From positions 3,895,461-3,959,460 of the forward strand of contig JAJEKV010000086.1 of NCBI GenBank assembly GCA_021234155.1: DNA of 64,000 bases, given 5' to 3'. The translations under genes and the position numbers were made by a program. The notes beneath the pieces are model-generated. The model was not told the DNA's origin. It did not search any database and worked only from the letters and a program-made list of their open reading frames with translations. The stretch comes from Isoetes taiwanensis. Lineage: Eukaryota > Streptophyta > Lycopodiopsida > Isoetales > Isoetaceae. Shown here one piece after another: positions 24,687 through 34,968 of this stretch. The stretch's first letter is position 1. Every line of letters starts with the position of its first letter.

Positions 24687-25712
24687 TCACCCAACAGCCA
24701 TGGTACGATCACCCTTGTGCACAGGGATGAAATCCACACCAGGCTGAAGAATCACAACATCATCATTGTCTCCACTATAAGAAGCATCATGAATATCCTC
24801 AAAGTTATTATCTTGTTTATTAACAGGAATAGCATCATCCCAATACCGCCTCCTCCCAGGCCCATTCCTTTCCACAGGTACAAAACCTGCTGGCAGCCCA
24901 AACAAAATCGTCCTCATATCCGATGGCATGCAGTGACTAGGATTGAGCAGGACTCTCCATGCAGCCCGGACACGGTGCTCATTAATATGGGCAGTGTTAG
25001 AGGGGATAATCCAAGAACTAGACAATGTAAATTTTTCAGAACGAATCATCCTGGCCAGTGTATACAACAAACTAGCAGTCAATCTACGGTTCCCGTGGTA
25101 GTTCACAAAATGGGCAGCTCGATTCAACAAGTTTTTGTTATCAAGAACAACTAAATTTTTCGTATCACCAGCTCCCCATCTCAAATACAAATCCTTACCT
25201 TTCTCGATGGCAGCCTCACTCACATTATGAAGATGGCAGACATAATGAACCTTTCCCACATCCTTCATACAATACCCAATCATACCCTCAAAACAATGAA
25301 GACGAGTATTCTTAAGGGCTTTGCACACCAATATCACACCAGGAGGCTTACAAACCCAATTAAAATCTTTTTTTATGGCATCATTCATGGCCCTAGGACT
25401 TTTAAACCGGGCTCTAAACACAGCCTGACAATGCAAATGATCTACAGTAGCACCACGCTCCATGGCCACAGCTCCAGCAACACACCTCCGATTGCAAAAT
25501 CCCACAAGACCATCATAAAAACTCATGGGCACATCTTTCCCAGACAGACCTAAGGTAACACTCACATCTATAACATTCCAGTCCTGCTCAACAGAAAAAC
25601 CACGACCATTCTCTTGGGAATTGGAAGAACTCAGGTTTATAATGTGGCTCAGAGAACCAGGGACAGAGCAACCAACACTCTTCCCCTTTCTCGCTGCCCT
25701 CTTCAGCGACAT
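24687..25712 (-). CDS. HUH (Rep-like, single-tyrosine) endonuclease, 341 aa, intact
   Basis: The predicted role is to nick one DNA strand and become 5'-linked to it through a tyrosine, as in rolling-circle replication or transposition. The HUH motif is His92-Leu93-His94 with Gln96 (VDHLHCQAVF). The nucleophile motif is Tyr147-Cys-Met-Lys150 (GMIGYCMKD), one tyrosine with a lysine three residues on, as in CRESS-type Reps. A beta-strand at 45-53 (WNVIDVSVT) sits where motif I belongs. No Walker A or other helicase motif follows; residues 160-341 are helical, then acidic. There is one open frame with no stops, unlike every nearby ORF. A splice donor at 24712 could join the frame to the ORF 24203-24618. 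Assignment to the HUH superfamily rests on motif order and spacing. Relation to Replitrons is inferred. Confidence 0.75.
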   Translation of the reverse strand: MSLKRAARKGKSVGCSVPGSLSHIINLSSSNSQENGRGFSVEQDWNVIDVSVTLGLSGKDVPMSFYDGLVGFCNRRCVAGAVAMERGATVDHLHCQAVFRARFKSPRAMNDAIKKDFNWVCKPPGVILVCKALKNTRLHCFEGMIGYCMKDVGKVHYVCHLHNVSEAAIEKGKDLYLRWGAGDTKNLVVLDNKNLLNRAAHFVNYHGNRRLTASLLYTLARMIRSEKFTLSSSWIIPSNTAHINEHRVRAAWRVLLNPSHCMPSDMRTILFGLPAGFVPVERNGPGRRRYWDDAIPVNKQDNNFEDIHDASYSGDNDDVVILQPGVDFIPVHKGDRTMAVG

Positions 25713-26058
25713 GACAGAAAATTACAGACAAAAACAAAGGCAGACAAGAACACAGCCGGCTTACCTATGTGCCCTTCGAGAACACTCCACCTCCGCTCCC
25801 CACCAAAAAACCCGACCCCTGCTTATCCCAAAATCCAAAAAAAAAGCAACAACCCAGAGGCACAACACATCAGGACCTCTGGCCTCAGCAGCTCCGCCAT
25901 CCCTGGAGCACCCTACGACGGCACTACCAGTTCCGGCCAACCGGGCAGAAGATGCTCGGCCTACATTCCAGGGTCTCGAATCCCCCCTGCCACCGTCAGC
26001 AAAATAACATACTCACATACGAATACCCACTTACACCATTACAAATCTTAGGTTATAA

Positions 26059-26089
26059 AAATAACATTCCAAATTTTAGCCACATTATT
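26059..26089 (+). repeat. Right copy of 31-bp direct repeat flanking the HUH locus
   Basis: Same orientation and 30 of 31 bases identical to 23783-23813. It lies about 350 bp upstream of the HUH start codon. Confidence 0.75.
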
Positions 26090-26164
26090 GCAAAACATTG
26101 GTACAAAGCAAAAAAAACAATAGACCTTTCCCAAAACAATAGACCTCGAAACCACAATGTTTTT

Positions 26165-26560
26165 TGTTTGTAATATTGTTTCTCCACCTATAGTTCGCTT
26201 TATATTACATGTCTAAAACACTTAAAACAACAATTTTTATCTGTAGCTTTACTTGAGGCGTTGTAAATTGGTTTTCCACGTGTAAAATAACATGGTTATT
26301 TAGAGACAATACTGCTTCCCCACTTGTTGTTTTTCTAAATATTACATGTCCGAAGCGCATAAAATAACATGCCCCACCTGTTGTTTTTCTAAATATTACA
26401 TGTCTGAAGTGCATAAAACAATCGTTAGTATACTTTTGGGGTGTTGTAAAATGGTTTTCGATATATAAAACGTGTACTTTTTTAAGATTATACCGTTTCT
26501 CTACCCGTTGAGTCCATAAATATCACATGTCTAAAATGCCTAAAACAACAATATTTAACC
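26165..26560. repeat. Three irregular tandem units, about 140-180 bp
   Basis: Each unit has TTTCTCCACC-like starts, TATTACATGTCTAAAA(C/T)GC, and (in two) GGGTGTTGTAAATTGGTTTT. A shorter 67-bp subunit is duplicated at 26320-26415. A diverged further copy of the GTGTTGTAAATTGGTTT part is at 29320-29345. There is no coding capacity. Confidence 0.7.
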
Positions 26561-27170
26561 CTACAAGAAACTTATCGCGGCGGCCTTACGGCCAACGCAT
26601 TCTTCTTCCCCAAATGCATGCTAGAACATGCAGACATTAATTTTTCTAAATTCATAATGCTTTCCTTTTCTTAACAATGAAGTTTAGAACCCATATTGCA
26701 TGATGGATTTAAAGGTATTGAAGATGAAACAAAAGTATGGGCTCTGCTATGGCAATCAACTAGGCCTCTATTTTGGGGCCTACAAATCAGGCCCATGGGC
26801 CTTACAAATCATGGCAGAGAGACAACAAATCCGAGTAGTGAGCTCTGTTTGAAGACACATCAAAGAATTAGTTGTTGTCTTTGGAGTAGATCATGCGACC
26901 AAAAACGAGAACAGACTTGGCCTTCGATGCAACAAATGTTGAAACCCATCCGGCACTCCTAGATAAGATGCACAAAAGCGGTAAACATTTGAATCGTTTT
27001 TCTCGAAAGCAATAAATTTAAACCATAACTAGATTAGATCGACGACAAACAAAAAGACTTTAACATTGAAGCTCGGAGTTCGTTTTGCAATTGCGCCTCT
27101 CTAATCTTGTTTGGCCAGATTCACACCTAGAGACCGAAGGTTTTGCCTTGTTTGCAAGATCTTTTGCCAA
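26561..27170. other. Spacer, nothing recognised
   Basis: A CTACAAGAAACTTATCGCGG string at 26564 recalls a CACTA terminus without its first bases, but no partner end is seen. No gene is recognised. Confidence 0.3.
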
Positions 27171-27175
27171 GATGT

Positions 27176-27370
27176 TGATAATATTTACAATTGATAACAT
27201 TTGAAAGTATAGGAAAGACAAACGAACGTAAATCAAGCACAAAAGACACTAAAAAAATAATCAAATTAAAAGCCAAGTACAATGATAATATTTACAATTG
27301 ATAACATTTGAAAGTATAGGAAAGACAAAACGACAGAAATCAAGCACAAAAGACACTAAAAGTAATCAAA
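27176..27370. repeat. Tandem duplication, period about 107 bp
   Basis: GATAATATTTACAATTGATA followed by ACATTTGAAAGTATAGG and ATCAAGCACAAAAGACACTA occurs at 27176 and again at 27283, with a few changes. Confidence 0.85.
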
Positions 27371-27453
27371 TTAGAAGAAAATGACGCTAAAAGTAATCAA
27401 ATTAAAAGAAGAAAACGACGGGCTCCAACTCCGATTCCAATAACTACTCACAA

Positions 27454-27666
27454 CTGTTGGGCAAATTCCGGGGTAGAGAAGGTTTGTTCCGGTTGAAACT
27501 AAGAATTTCCGGTTGAGTTAACACATTGCAGGAAAAATTCCGGTAGAGTTTTATGCATATTTGTATAAGAGTAATACAAATTTCCGATTGGGAACTGAAA
27601 ATATCCGGGCTATTTGATGAAAGAGTAGGAAAATTTCCGATTGGGTTTAAAAACTTTGCCCAACAG
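27454..27666. mobile_element. MITE of 213 bp, 12-bp TIRs, 4-bp target duplication
   Basis: It begins CTGTTGGGCAAA and ends TTTGCCCAACAG. It is flanked on both sides by ACAA (27450-27453, 27667-27670). Inside, the words TTCCGGTTGAG and TTCCGATTGGG recur about six times, giving an unusual internally repetitive MITE. Confidence 0.7.
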
Positions 27667-27669
27667 ACA

Positions 27670-29840
27670 ACCTCACAAGGAAAAAACCATTTTCTTACAG
27701 AGCTGGCTATTTAAGTAGATGCCCATCGCTAACAACAATCTTTATGAAGCTCTCAAAACACAGACCACATTCTAGTTCTAAGCAAATCTGTCGGAATGCC
27801 AAGCAGTAACAATGGCTTTTAAAATTTATGCTCCCTTAATAAACGTGTTAGTAAGTTTAAACATGATGGCTAACCTGGATGAATGGGATGTTCAGCCACA
27901 TAGTAAAGAACGGCATTGTGATACTCCCCGTCTAGAATCTGCAACAGCAAAGATGAACGATTTAGGGTTTTTGCCACGAAAACAATCTTGGCAAGAAAAA
28001 CAAAGGCTATAAGCCCAAAGTACTCAAAGGAGAGGTCGCCAAATCTGTAAAAATGCAGAGCTATCTATGGAATAGAAGAACCACAAAGAAACTCTAAGCT
28101 CGGCTATAGAAGAGGACAACCAAGGGCTCACAACTCGCAGACAAAGTCATGCAATCGATCGCCATTTTGGAAGATAATTTATTTCTTCTGCTAGCCTGGG
28201 TTTAATAAAAAAACGACTCCACAAAATGTTCTGCTACTTACATCTTTTTCTTTCTAGATTGGAGATAACTCAGCGGGTTCCATTTAATTTGTATAATAAC
28301 CAAAATCGGGTGGAGAATGGAGATAGTGTGGTCAGTTTGTTTAGCCCGCCTTGTTTCCGCGGAATCAATCAAACGTAGATCAAAATACAGTTGGGCTTTT
28401 TTCTTCTTACCTGTTATTCTTGAGTGGCCAATTTTTAGGCCTGTGCTGTCTGCGATTTTAGCCTGGCAGATTCGGCCCTGAGCAGATTAGGCAACCAATC
28501 GTCCTCTTTTCCCCCGGTCGTCGGATTCGGCCCTTTCTTTGGGGTTCCGACTTACAATAGCTTCCTTTTCCTAAGAATTTCTTATCTCCAACACAAGGAT
28601 TTGTTGCCGGAATTGCCTGAGAGCATCTTGGCCTTGCATATCCGGCTAATTGGCCCTGATCTTTTGCCCTGCTCTTTCCTTGGGCTCTGATTCGGCCCTA
28701 TTTCTTGCTTCGAGTATCTTCTATTTTTTATCTCGCCTTATTCTTTTGCAAGATATGCCAAAAGCCAAGGCAAAAACCAAAATCATCATATCTTGAGAGT
28801 TGATATTGAATATAAACTGCTGATAATTCTGGTGATGCTGCTGGGAAGGCACAGGGGTCTACCAGAGAACATAGATGTGGCTGTGGCGATTTCTTCCCAA
28901 CCCATAGCTTGGAAGGACCAGACCTCCATACCCCAGCCTGGAATACCCTGGTTTCATCTGTTTAAGACCTCCATAGCTTGGAATACCCTGGTTGGTTCAA
29001 CAGATGCAGGAAAGCTCCCCCTGGTGAGGCGGAAGGGACTCTAGACCATCTGCCATGGCACGTCTGGAGTTAGAAGAAAGAAAAGCGCCCTCAAAGAGCG
29101 CCTCCAGGCCATCAATCGGCCATCGCCAGAGCTCGGAGCAAAAAAACAGGGGAAAAGAAGTGTCGTGTCATGTCTTTGGCACAGAAATATTACCTTAATT
29201 ATTTTAGAAATGAAGAAAAAATGTACGTGTCAGCGCCAGGGCTGCTCTCAGCCCAGAAAAATTAGCTCCTTATTTTTTAAGAACAGAAATGTTACTGCTT
29301 TATATATGGTATGATAGTTTGTTTTTGGGGTGTTGTAAATTGGTTTAAAAACTATAGAACAACGTGTGTTATTTGGAGATATCAATGCATGGTTTATACT
29401 AAACAATGGCATTTTTACCCCTCTCCTATATGTGGTTATTTCTTTAGTCTTTTATTTATAGTATTGTAAATTAGTATTCTACATGTATTAATATCTGAAC
29501 CTATATGTATTGTTTAGAAGACAAAGAATGTGTGGCTTCTCCAAAAACAACATTCAAGAAAAAACCACACATCGACAAAAATTCGCTAAAAACAATAGCA
29601 AAAAAAAAAGTACACATTGACCAAAACAAAAAAAGATGCCAGAAAAACCACGGTCCAGATAAATTGGCCACATGGACTTTTGTGGCCATTTTGGTGTTGT
29701 TTTTAGTATAAAACAACAGGTAAAAACAACTGTGGACCAAACATTGGGGTGAGTGTGAGAAGGATATTGAGCAGGACTGTACAGCCCACAGGGAACATCA
29801 CCTCGGAGCAATGGGTACAGTACTTGCAACAGCTCTACGA
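27670..29840. other. Spacer without recognisable gene
   Basis: Short frames only. A short duplication of TTGGAATACCCTGGTT-like words lies at 28940-29000. A diverged copy of the 26.2-kb tandem repeat is at 29300-29490. Confidence 0.3.
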
Positions 29841-29849
29841 CCCGCTCGG

Positions 29850-30855
29850 GGGTGGGGCACCAGTTCCCCCATAGGCATGGTTCTGGTCATCACAGAGGGG
29901 ATGTCATCATGGGCCTACAATGCCTAGCTAATGGGAAGGCAGCAGATTTAAATGGCATGCAGGCGGAACTTCTGAAATGGGTCGGGCCTCCACTGGTGCC
30001 TGTCCTAACGGCATTATTCAATAAAGCATTGCAAGAAGGTTTCCCTCCGCAGTGGACCACTAGTAGAGTTGTGCCCATATACAAGGCAGAGGACCCTCAA
30101 TGCCCAGCCAACTATCGTACTATTATGGTCAGCTCTCTCTTTGCAAAACTGTTGGCTGGCATCCTTGACAGTATGGGCTGACAATATGGGCGGAGGAGAC
30201 AGATGTGCGAGCTCTCACACAAGCAGGCTTTCGGCCCAGGCATTCCACCATTGATCATATCTTCACTCTGCGCACACTGATTGAGGATAGCAGGAATCAC
30301 CGACAAAACTTGTACTGTTGTTTCATGAATTTCGCAAAAGCTTTTGACACAGTGCCCGGGGACAAGTTATGGGACAGACTGCGGCAGCTGGGGACCCTCC
30401 TTGACTTGCAGAATGCAGTATATAGGCTATACGAGGCATGCTCAGGCCGTGTCACATCGTCAGGACAGCCGGTAATCAGTAGTATTGGAGTGTGTAAGAG
30501 TTGCCCCCTCTCCCCCACACTTTTTGGCCTATACATTGACCAGTTGGAAGATTGGATCTCTGAGCACGGAGGTGCGGGCGCCCATCTCATGCATCACACA
30601 ATCCGGCAACTCATATATGCTGACGATGTCAACCTCCTGGCCTATACTCTAGAGGACATGCAGCGTTACCTGGATGCTCTTAACACTTTTTGCAGATTCA
30701 ATGGCATGTGAGTTAACTTGGCCAAAACTAGGGTGCTGCTGGTTTCATCATCCCGTCAGCCAAGGCTTCCCTCATTCATTTACCAGGGACAAGACGTAGA
30801 GGTGGCTCCGACCTACAAGTATAAGAACATGGTGTGTAACGCACGTTTGCTTGGC
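29850..30855 (+). pseudogene. Non-LTR retrotransposon reverse transcriptase fragment
   Basis: Two frames (29852-30181 and 30205-30711, then 30718-30855) carry the LINE RT pattern. LANGKAADLNGMQAELLK opens it, PIYKAEDPQCPANYRTI follows, and then come GFRPRHSTIDHI, a first catalytic Asp in FAKAFDTV, and the YADD box in LIYADDVNL near 30618. An endonuclease domain is not visible upstream, and the RT is cut off near 30855. The copy has stops at 30181 and 30711. Confidence 0.88.
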
Positions 30856-31052
30856 AGGAAAATGTCATTGATTTTCGGCATCACAAAATCCACATCACTA
30901 AGTGTATGATAATCAATTATAATACACATCCTATAAAAATTGGTCATATGGATGAAAGATAAGCACACCCTCTTTCCTCTTTGCCACATAAGACTGCTTT
31001 TCACAAAAAATGCCCTTCTCTTATTGGTTGTCCAAATTCCACATGGGTTTCT

Positions 31053-31560
31053 TTAAGGAAGGAAGGAAGGAAGGAAGTATATTTTAATGTCCGCAGACGC
31101 CAAACTTGACCTATGAGACGGTACATGCAGTACACAAAGCAAATAAAACCACACCAAAAAGACAAATGCTACTATACAATGTGTCCCTACTACTGGGATG
31201 AAAAAACCCCCACATGGGAGGAAAAACCCTAGTAGTAGGTTCTCAGATCCCTTGTCCTGTAAGGGATTCTCTGACGGTAGAGACTTGCAAAATGTAGGAT
31301 GCGAGACGTGCAACGATTTTCGATGCCAGCAATTGATGCAGCGGTGCCGCAGAGCATCTAAGATCAGCATGTGTTGCTCGGATATGCGTATATGCCGGAC
31401 ATTCTTGCAGAGCATGGTGCTCATCCTCTACTGTCCGCATGTGGCAACACTGGCATATTCTCTCATGCCGGGGGATTCTCTGCCCTCCATCTGTAGTCCA
31501 ACGACCTGTTTCAATTCTGAGATGATGGGACCCCGTCCTCACGGAGGCAATAGCTCTCCG
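31053..31560 (-). mobile_element. LINE 3' end: C-terminal zinc finger, 3' UTR and microsatellite tail
   Basis: Read on the minus strand, RIETGRWTTDGGQRIPRH is followed by a Cys/His finger (CQCCHMRTVEDEHHALQEC), typical of the ORF2 C-terminus. The stop (31243) is followed by a UTR with GGGTTTTTTCATCCCAGTAG. The 3' end is GCGGACATTAAAATATA plus a (CTTC)n tail at 31056-31077. The 5' side is truncated near a T-rich run at 31563-31600. Related 3' ends are at 35814, 41690 and 63385. Confidence 0.8.
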
Positions 31561-31599
31561 TTTCTTTTTTTTTCTTTTTTTTTTTCTTTTTTTTTTGAA

Positions 31600-33040
31600 G
31601 TTAAGGCAGATTTTGTATTTCAGATAGGAAATATTACAGCTTCTTGATCGCTCAACGATCAGATAAGAAAATAAGCACATAAAAACCATGAATGGTCAGG
31701 GAAAACAAAGAACTGTTGCAGTAGCCGATGAACAAATAAAGTGTACTTATGCTGCTGTCGCAATCGTTGTTACCCTTGATGGCCAGATATACAATTGTAG
31801 AGCAGAAATGTTATCTCCAATCTTCTTAGCAATCTCTGAACAATTATAATGGAAGAGAAATCCAGAAAATTCAAGAAGAGTGTACAAATAAAATACTATC
31901 CAAAAACAGCAAATAACAATGTATTCCCATCATAAAGGCAAATGAGCCTCCTAGCTCGCCATGAATCAAAATGCTCTGTAGACCAGGAAGCCCAAACTAG
32001 ACTTCAGAAAAATTTGAGATCTGAAACTCGGTACATTGTCGGAGAACACCTCTAGGTCATCATACATGTATTATGCTGCTCTGAACAATCATTTATCCAT
32101 ACAAACCTTCATTCATATGTAGAACCAAGATCTCTCGCTTCTCAGTTCCCTATCTCTCATCCAAAAAAATTGCCCAGAACTACTGAGAATAATGAAGATA
32201 TCTCACAAATATCTAAAATAGTCAGATGAAGAACAACAATATATCAAATAGACTGCCACTCTATTCATGCAAAGCTGCCACCTCCTTAAGTGCTACACAA
32301 ACTGATCAACTTAAACTTCAATTCCTGGAAACTAGCATCATCAAAGCCTCATGCAATTACCGTAAATCTGGTTAAGCTTAAGGCAAGCCAACCGACCAGA
32401 CCATTCTCTAAAGTCCGGTTTAAAGATATAAATTGTCAAAAGCTTCTAGCTTTATAATCCGGAACAAAAAAATGGCAACCAATCGGCATAACTACAAGAA
32501 GAATCGAAACTTCTTGTTGCCTAATCTGCTTATTCCAGATACAACCGCCAGTAGGAAGTGAGAAAAGGATGAAGAAATCTTACCACCAGATATGCAAAAA
32601 ATGTGACAAAAAGCTCTGAATCAAAGCGGCAAAAATTCCCTCGCCTGGCCACCAGAATCATTGAAGGAGATCTTTGCTGCTGCGGCAGTGCCATGGAGCG
32701 GTTTTGCCGTGAAGGAGGGCTGGACGAGCCCTCCCAAAGCCCTAGCCGCTCTGCCCTAGCCGCATATTTTTCCGTTCCCCGCTCTCCGTTTCTTCATAGA
32801 TATATGCGCTTTCAAGTACTGGTGTGGGCCATGTTCCAGTGTTGGATTAACTTGCGTGTGGCAGTGCTCTGTTTTAGGCTTTGCACGAGTGGCTGCATCC
32901 CACAGAGTGGTGGCAAAGCGCTCATTCAGGTGTGCAGCCTGTCCCTGGGCATGATGTCCATACCTGTAGCGATCCCGACAAGGCCGCTGCCCTTCTTCCA
33001 GGGGAATCCCCTACAGTTCCATGATACAAGTCAGTGGCAC
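31600..33040. other. Spacer, nothing recognised on either strand
   Basis: Low coding potential up to 32600. The plus-strand frame that begins at 32603 is the complement of the LINE ORF1 for most of its length and is not listed as a gene. Confidence 0.35.
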
Positions 33041-33045
33041 TGTCC

Positions 33046-33828
33046 CTATGCTGCCTGTGGCGATTGTCCTACACCAGCTCCCGAAGAGGTTGCAGGGGCC
33101 GTTCCAGGTGGTGCCCGAGCACTGGGTCCTGGTTGTTGCATCTGGTTTGCCGTCTCGGAGGTGAAAGGTCTAGATGTCCCTGGCCCCATCGCCGTTGCCT
33201 CTGCTACTGTTGGCCGCGGAGGTACAAACACCTTCATCTTGCCATTAACCAAGCCTGCCGATCCCCCTGCCTGTCTGACTTGTCTGATTTTTGTGAACTC
33301 CTCTCGTCTCTCCTTTTGTTGCACTGGAGTAAGATCTGTGTCCAAGTATATTGATGTCCCCTTCAACCGGCTAGCGCGTTGCAGCAATAGAGTCTTCGAT
33401 GCCTGGTCCAACACTGTGAATTTGACCAGTCGGGGTCTCATGTTTGGCCCCCCAACTCTGGTCGGGTTTCTCACCCCCAAATACTGCATTTGTAGTCTAT
33501 CCAGCACCAGGGCATTAAGCTTAGCCGGCAGATCTTCCCCATGCTCTTCAGGCAAGCCCCGGACAATGAGGTTCAGCCGACGGGATTGGCGATCCTGCTC
33601 CTCATGAAGGGACGCTGATTCCACGGGCCACCTCGCCTCCGGCATTAAATGACTTGTTGATGCTGCCTCCGGGGCAGTACCTATTCGTTTCATCTCCGAG
33701 CGGAGATCATACATCTCTCGGTGAAACTCGGCCATCCTCTTCTCTAGGGCCGAGAGCCTGGTGGCTGCTTCCTGTCCTTCTGGTTGTCTCTTTTCTAGGG
33801 TGTCCAACCTCGCTTGCATCTGATGCAT
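33046..33828 (-). CDS. LINE ORF1-like protein (coiled coil plus RRM), 260 aa
   Basis: ORF1 proteins bind LINE RNA and act as chaperones in the retrotransposition particle. Residues 1-50 form a heptad-rich coiled coil (MHQMQARLDTLEKR...). Residues about 80-175 match an L1-type RRM and C-terminal domain, with RRLNLIVRGLPEE, RPRLVKFTVLDQASKTLLL and YLDTDLTPVQQKERRE. A Pro/Ala-rich tail follows. The frame is intact, but no ORF2 lies downstream on the minus strand where it should. The LINE therefore seems internally deleted between 33046 and about 31690, or ORF1 is a separate fragment. Confidence 0.7.
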   Translation of the reverse strand: MHQMQARLDTLEKRQPEGQEAATRLSALEKRMAEFHREMYDLRSEMKRIGTAPEAASTSHLMPEARWPVESASLHEEQDRQSRRLNLIVRGLPEEHGEDLPAKLNALVLDRLQMQYLGVRNPTRVGGPNMRPRLVKFTVLDQASKTLLLQRASRLKGTSIYLDTDLTPVQQKERREEFTKIRQVRQAGGSAGLVNGKMKVFVPPRPTVAEATAMGPGTSRPFTSETANQMQQPGPSARAPPGTAPATSSGAGVGQSPQAA

Positions 33829-33848
33829 TCTAGCTTCATGGTCCGCAA

Positions 33849-34968
33849 GGGAAAATTACCTAAATGCCCTTATATTTTACATATTTTACCAAAATAATCC
33901 TTGTATTTCAATTATTTCCCTAAATACTCTTGGTCATTAAAGTACCAGTATATTATAGCATATTTACTTATAAATGCCCTTCAATTTTTTATGATATTAC
34001 CAAAATGACCCTCAACTACATTACAATATACTAAAATGCCCCCGCTTAAAAAAAAGACACATCAAGAAATAACTTTGATACATGATGCCTTTTAAGATAT
34101 TTGATTACAAAAACATACATTTTGGACCAATAGAAGTAAATCCTTTCGAAAAGATTCCATGTGATGTCTCATGCTAATGGCGCACGACAACTACGACGGT
34201 TATGCCCAACCTCCTGGCAACATTTACATCGTAATGGCTTACTTTGTGAGACACCATTCTAAGTGCGGATACATCTCTTCTTTGGATGCCCTGGTTAACA
34301 ACGAGCAACTAGCGGTAATGTAACATCCTCATTCACTTCATCATCATGTGCTTTGTAGTGTTTTTATTCTAGATAATCCAAGTGCTGTCAAATACTCATA
34401 TCTTTGTGGGAACTGCTATCAGAATTTGCCAGTACTTGTACTATTTAGAATAAAATCTCCACAAAATACATGATGAGGAAGGTATGAAGGTGTTAGATTA
34501 CCACCAGTTCCTCGTCATCAACTAGGTCATCCATAGAAAAGACGCATCCACATTGAGGATGGTACTTCATAAAAAAGGCCATTACGATGTAAAAATTACC
34601 AGGAGGTTGGTTATAACCTTTATAGTTGTCTTGCACCACCAGCAATCGACATCACATGGAATATTTTCAAAAGGATTTACTTCTATTGGTTCAAAACTTA
34701 TGTTTTGGTAATCAATTAGCTTAAAAGGGCATTTTGTAGCAAAGTTGTTTGTTAAGGAGTCCATTTTATGAAGTAGAGGCATTTTAGTAAATTCTAATGT
34801 ACTTGAGGGGCATTTTGGTAATTTTGTAAAAAGATTAGGGGGCATTTAGGTAAATGTGCTATACCGCAGTATTTTGTTGGCCAGGGGCATTTAAGAAAAT
34901 AATTGAAATAGAAGGGCTATTTTGGTAAAATACGCAAAAATATAGGGGCATGCAGGTAACTTTTCCTT
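33849..34968. mobile_element. MULE-derived foldback element with about 400-bp inverted arms
   Basis: The arms 33849-34250 and 34570-34968 are inverted, diverged copies of each other. The outer parts carry GCCCTTATATTTTAC-like and TTTTACCAAAATA words, and the inner parts share CCAATAGAAGTAAATCC. The left arm read on the minus strand encodes GHPKKRCIR and a zinc knuckle LRCKCCQEVGHNRRSC, the signature of the C-terminus of MuDR transposases. The right arm holds the same stretch in decayed form. The element appears to be an inside-out or head-to-head MULE remnant. No clear 9-bp target duplication was seen. Confidence 0.65.

Larger units (their letters stand above)
23783..26089 (-). mobile_element. 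Candidate HUH-endonuclease transposon (about 2.3 kb)
   Basis: A 31-bp sequence at 23783-23813 recurs in the same orientation at 26059-26089 with one mismatch (AAATAACATTCCAAATTTT then G or A, then CCACATTATT). Between the copies lies an intact HUH endonuclease ORF on the minus strand and, just inside the left copy, a tandem array at 23820-24110. Direct rather than inverted ends fit rolling-circle-type elements such as Helitrons or the recently named Replitrons better than DDE transposons. Whether the 31-bp repeats are the true termini or internal repeats cannot be decided from one copy. Confidence 0.5.

Noticed and set aside
26559-26600. CACTA terminus (CTACAAGAAACTTATCGCGG)
   Set aside because: The first bases are CCCTA rather than CACTA, and no partner end or subterminal repeats are nearby.
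30813-31004. Ty3/gypsy RT fragment on the minus strand (YRMCIIIDYHTLSDV)
   Set aside because: The similarity covers about 25 residues and lacks other RT motifs, so it was not listed as a feature. It may still be a short remnant at the LINE breakpoint.
32603-33607. Long plus-strand ORF (334 codons)
   Set aside because: Most of it is the complement of the LINE ORF1 at 33046-33828, which has a coiled coil and RRM-like pattern. The plus-strand translation shows no domain.
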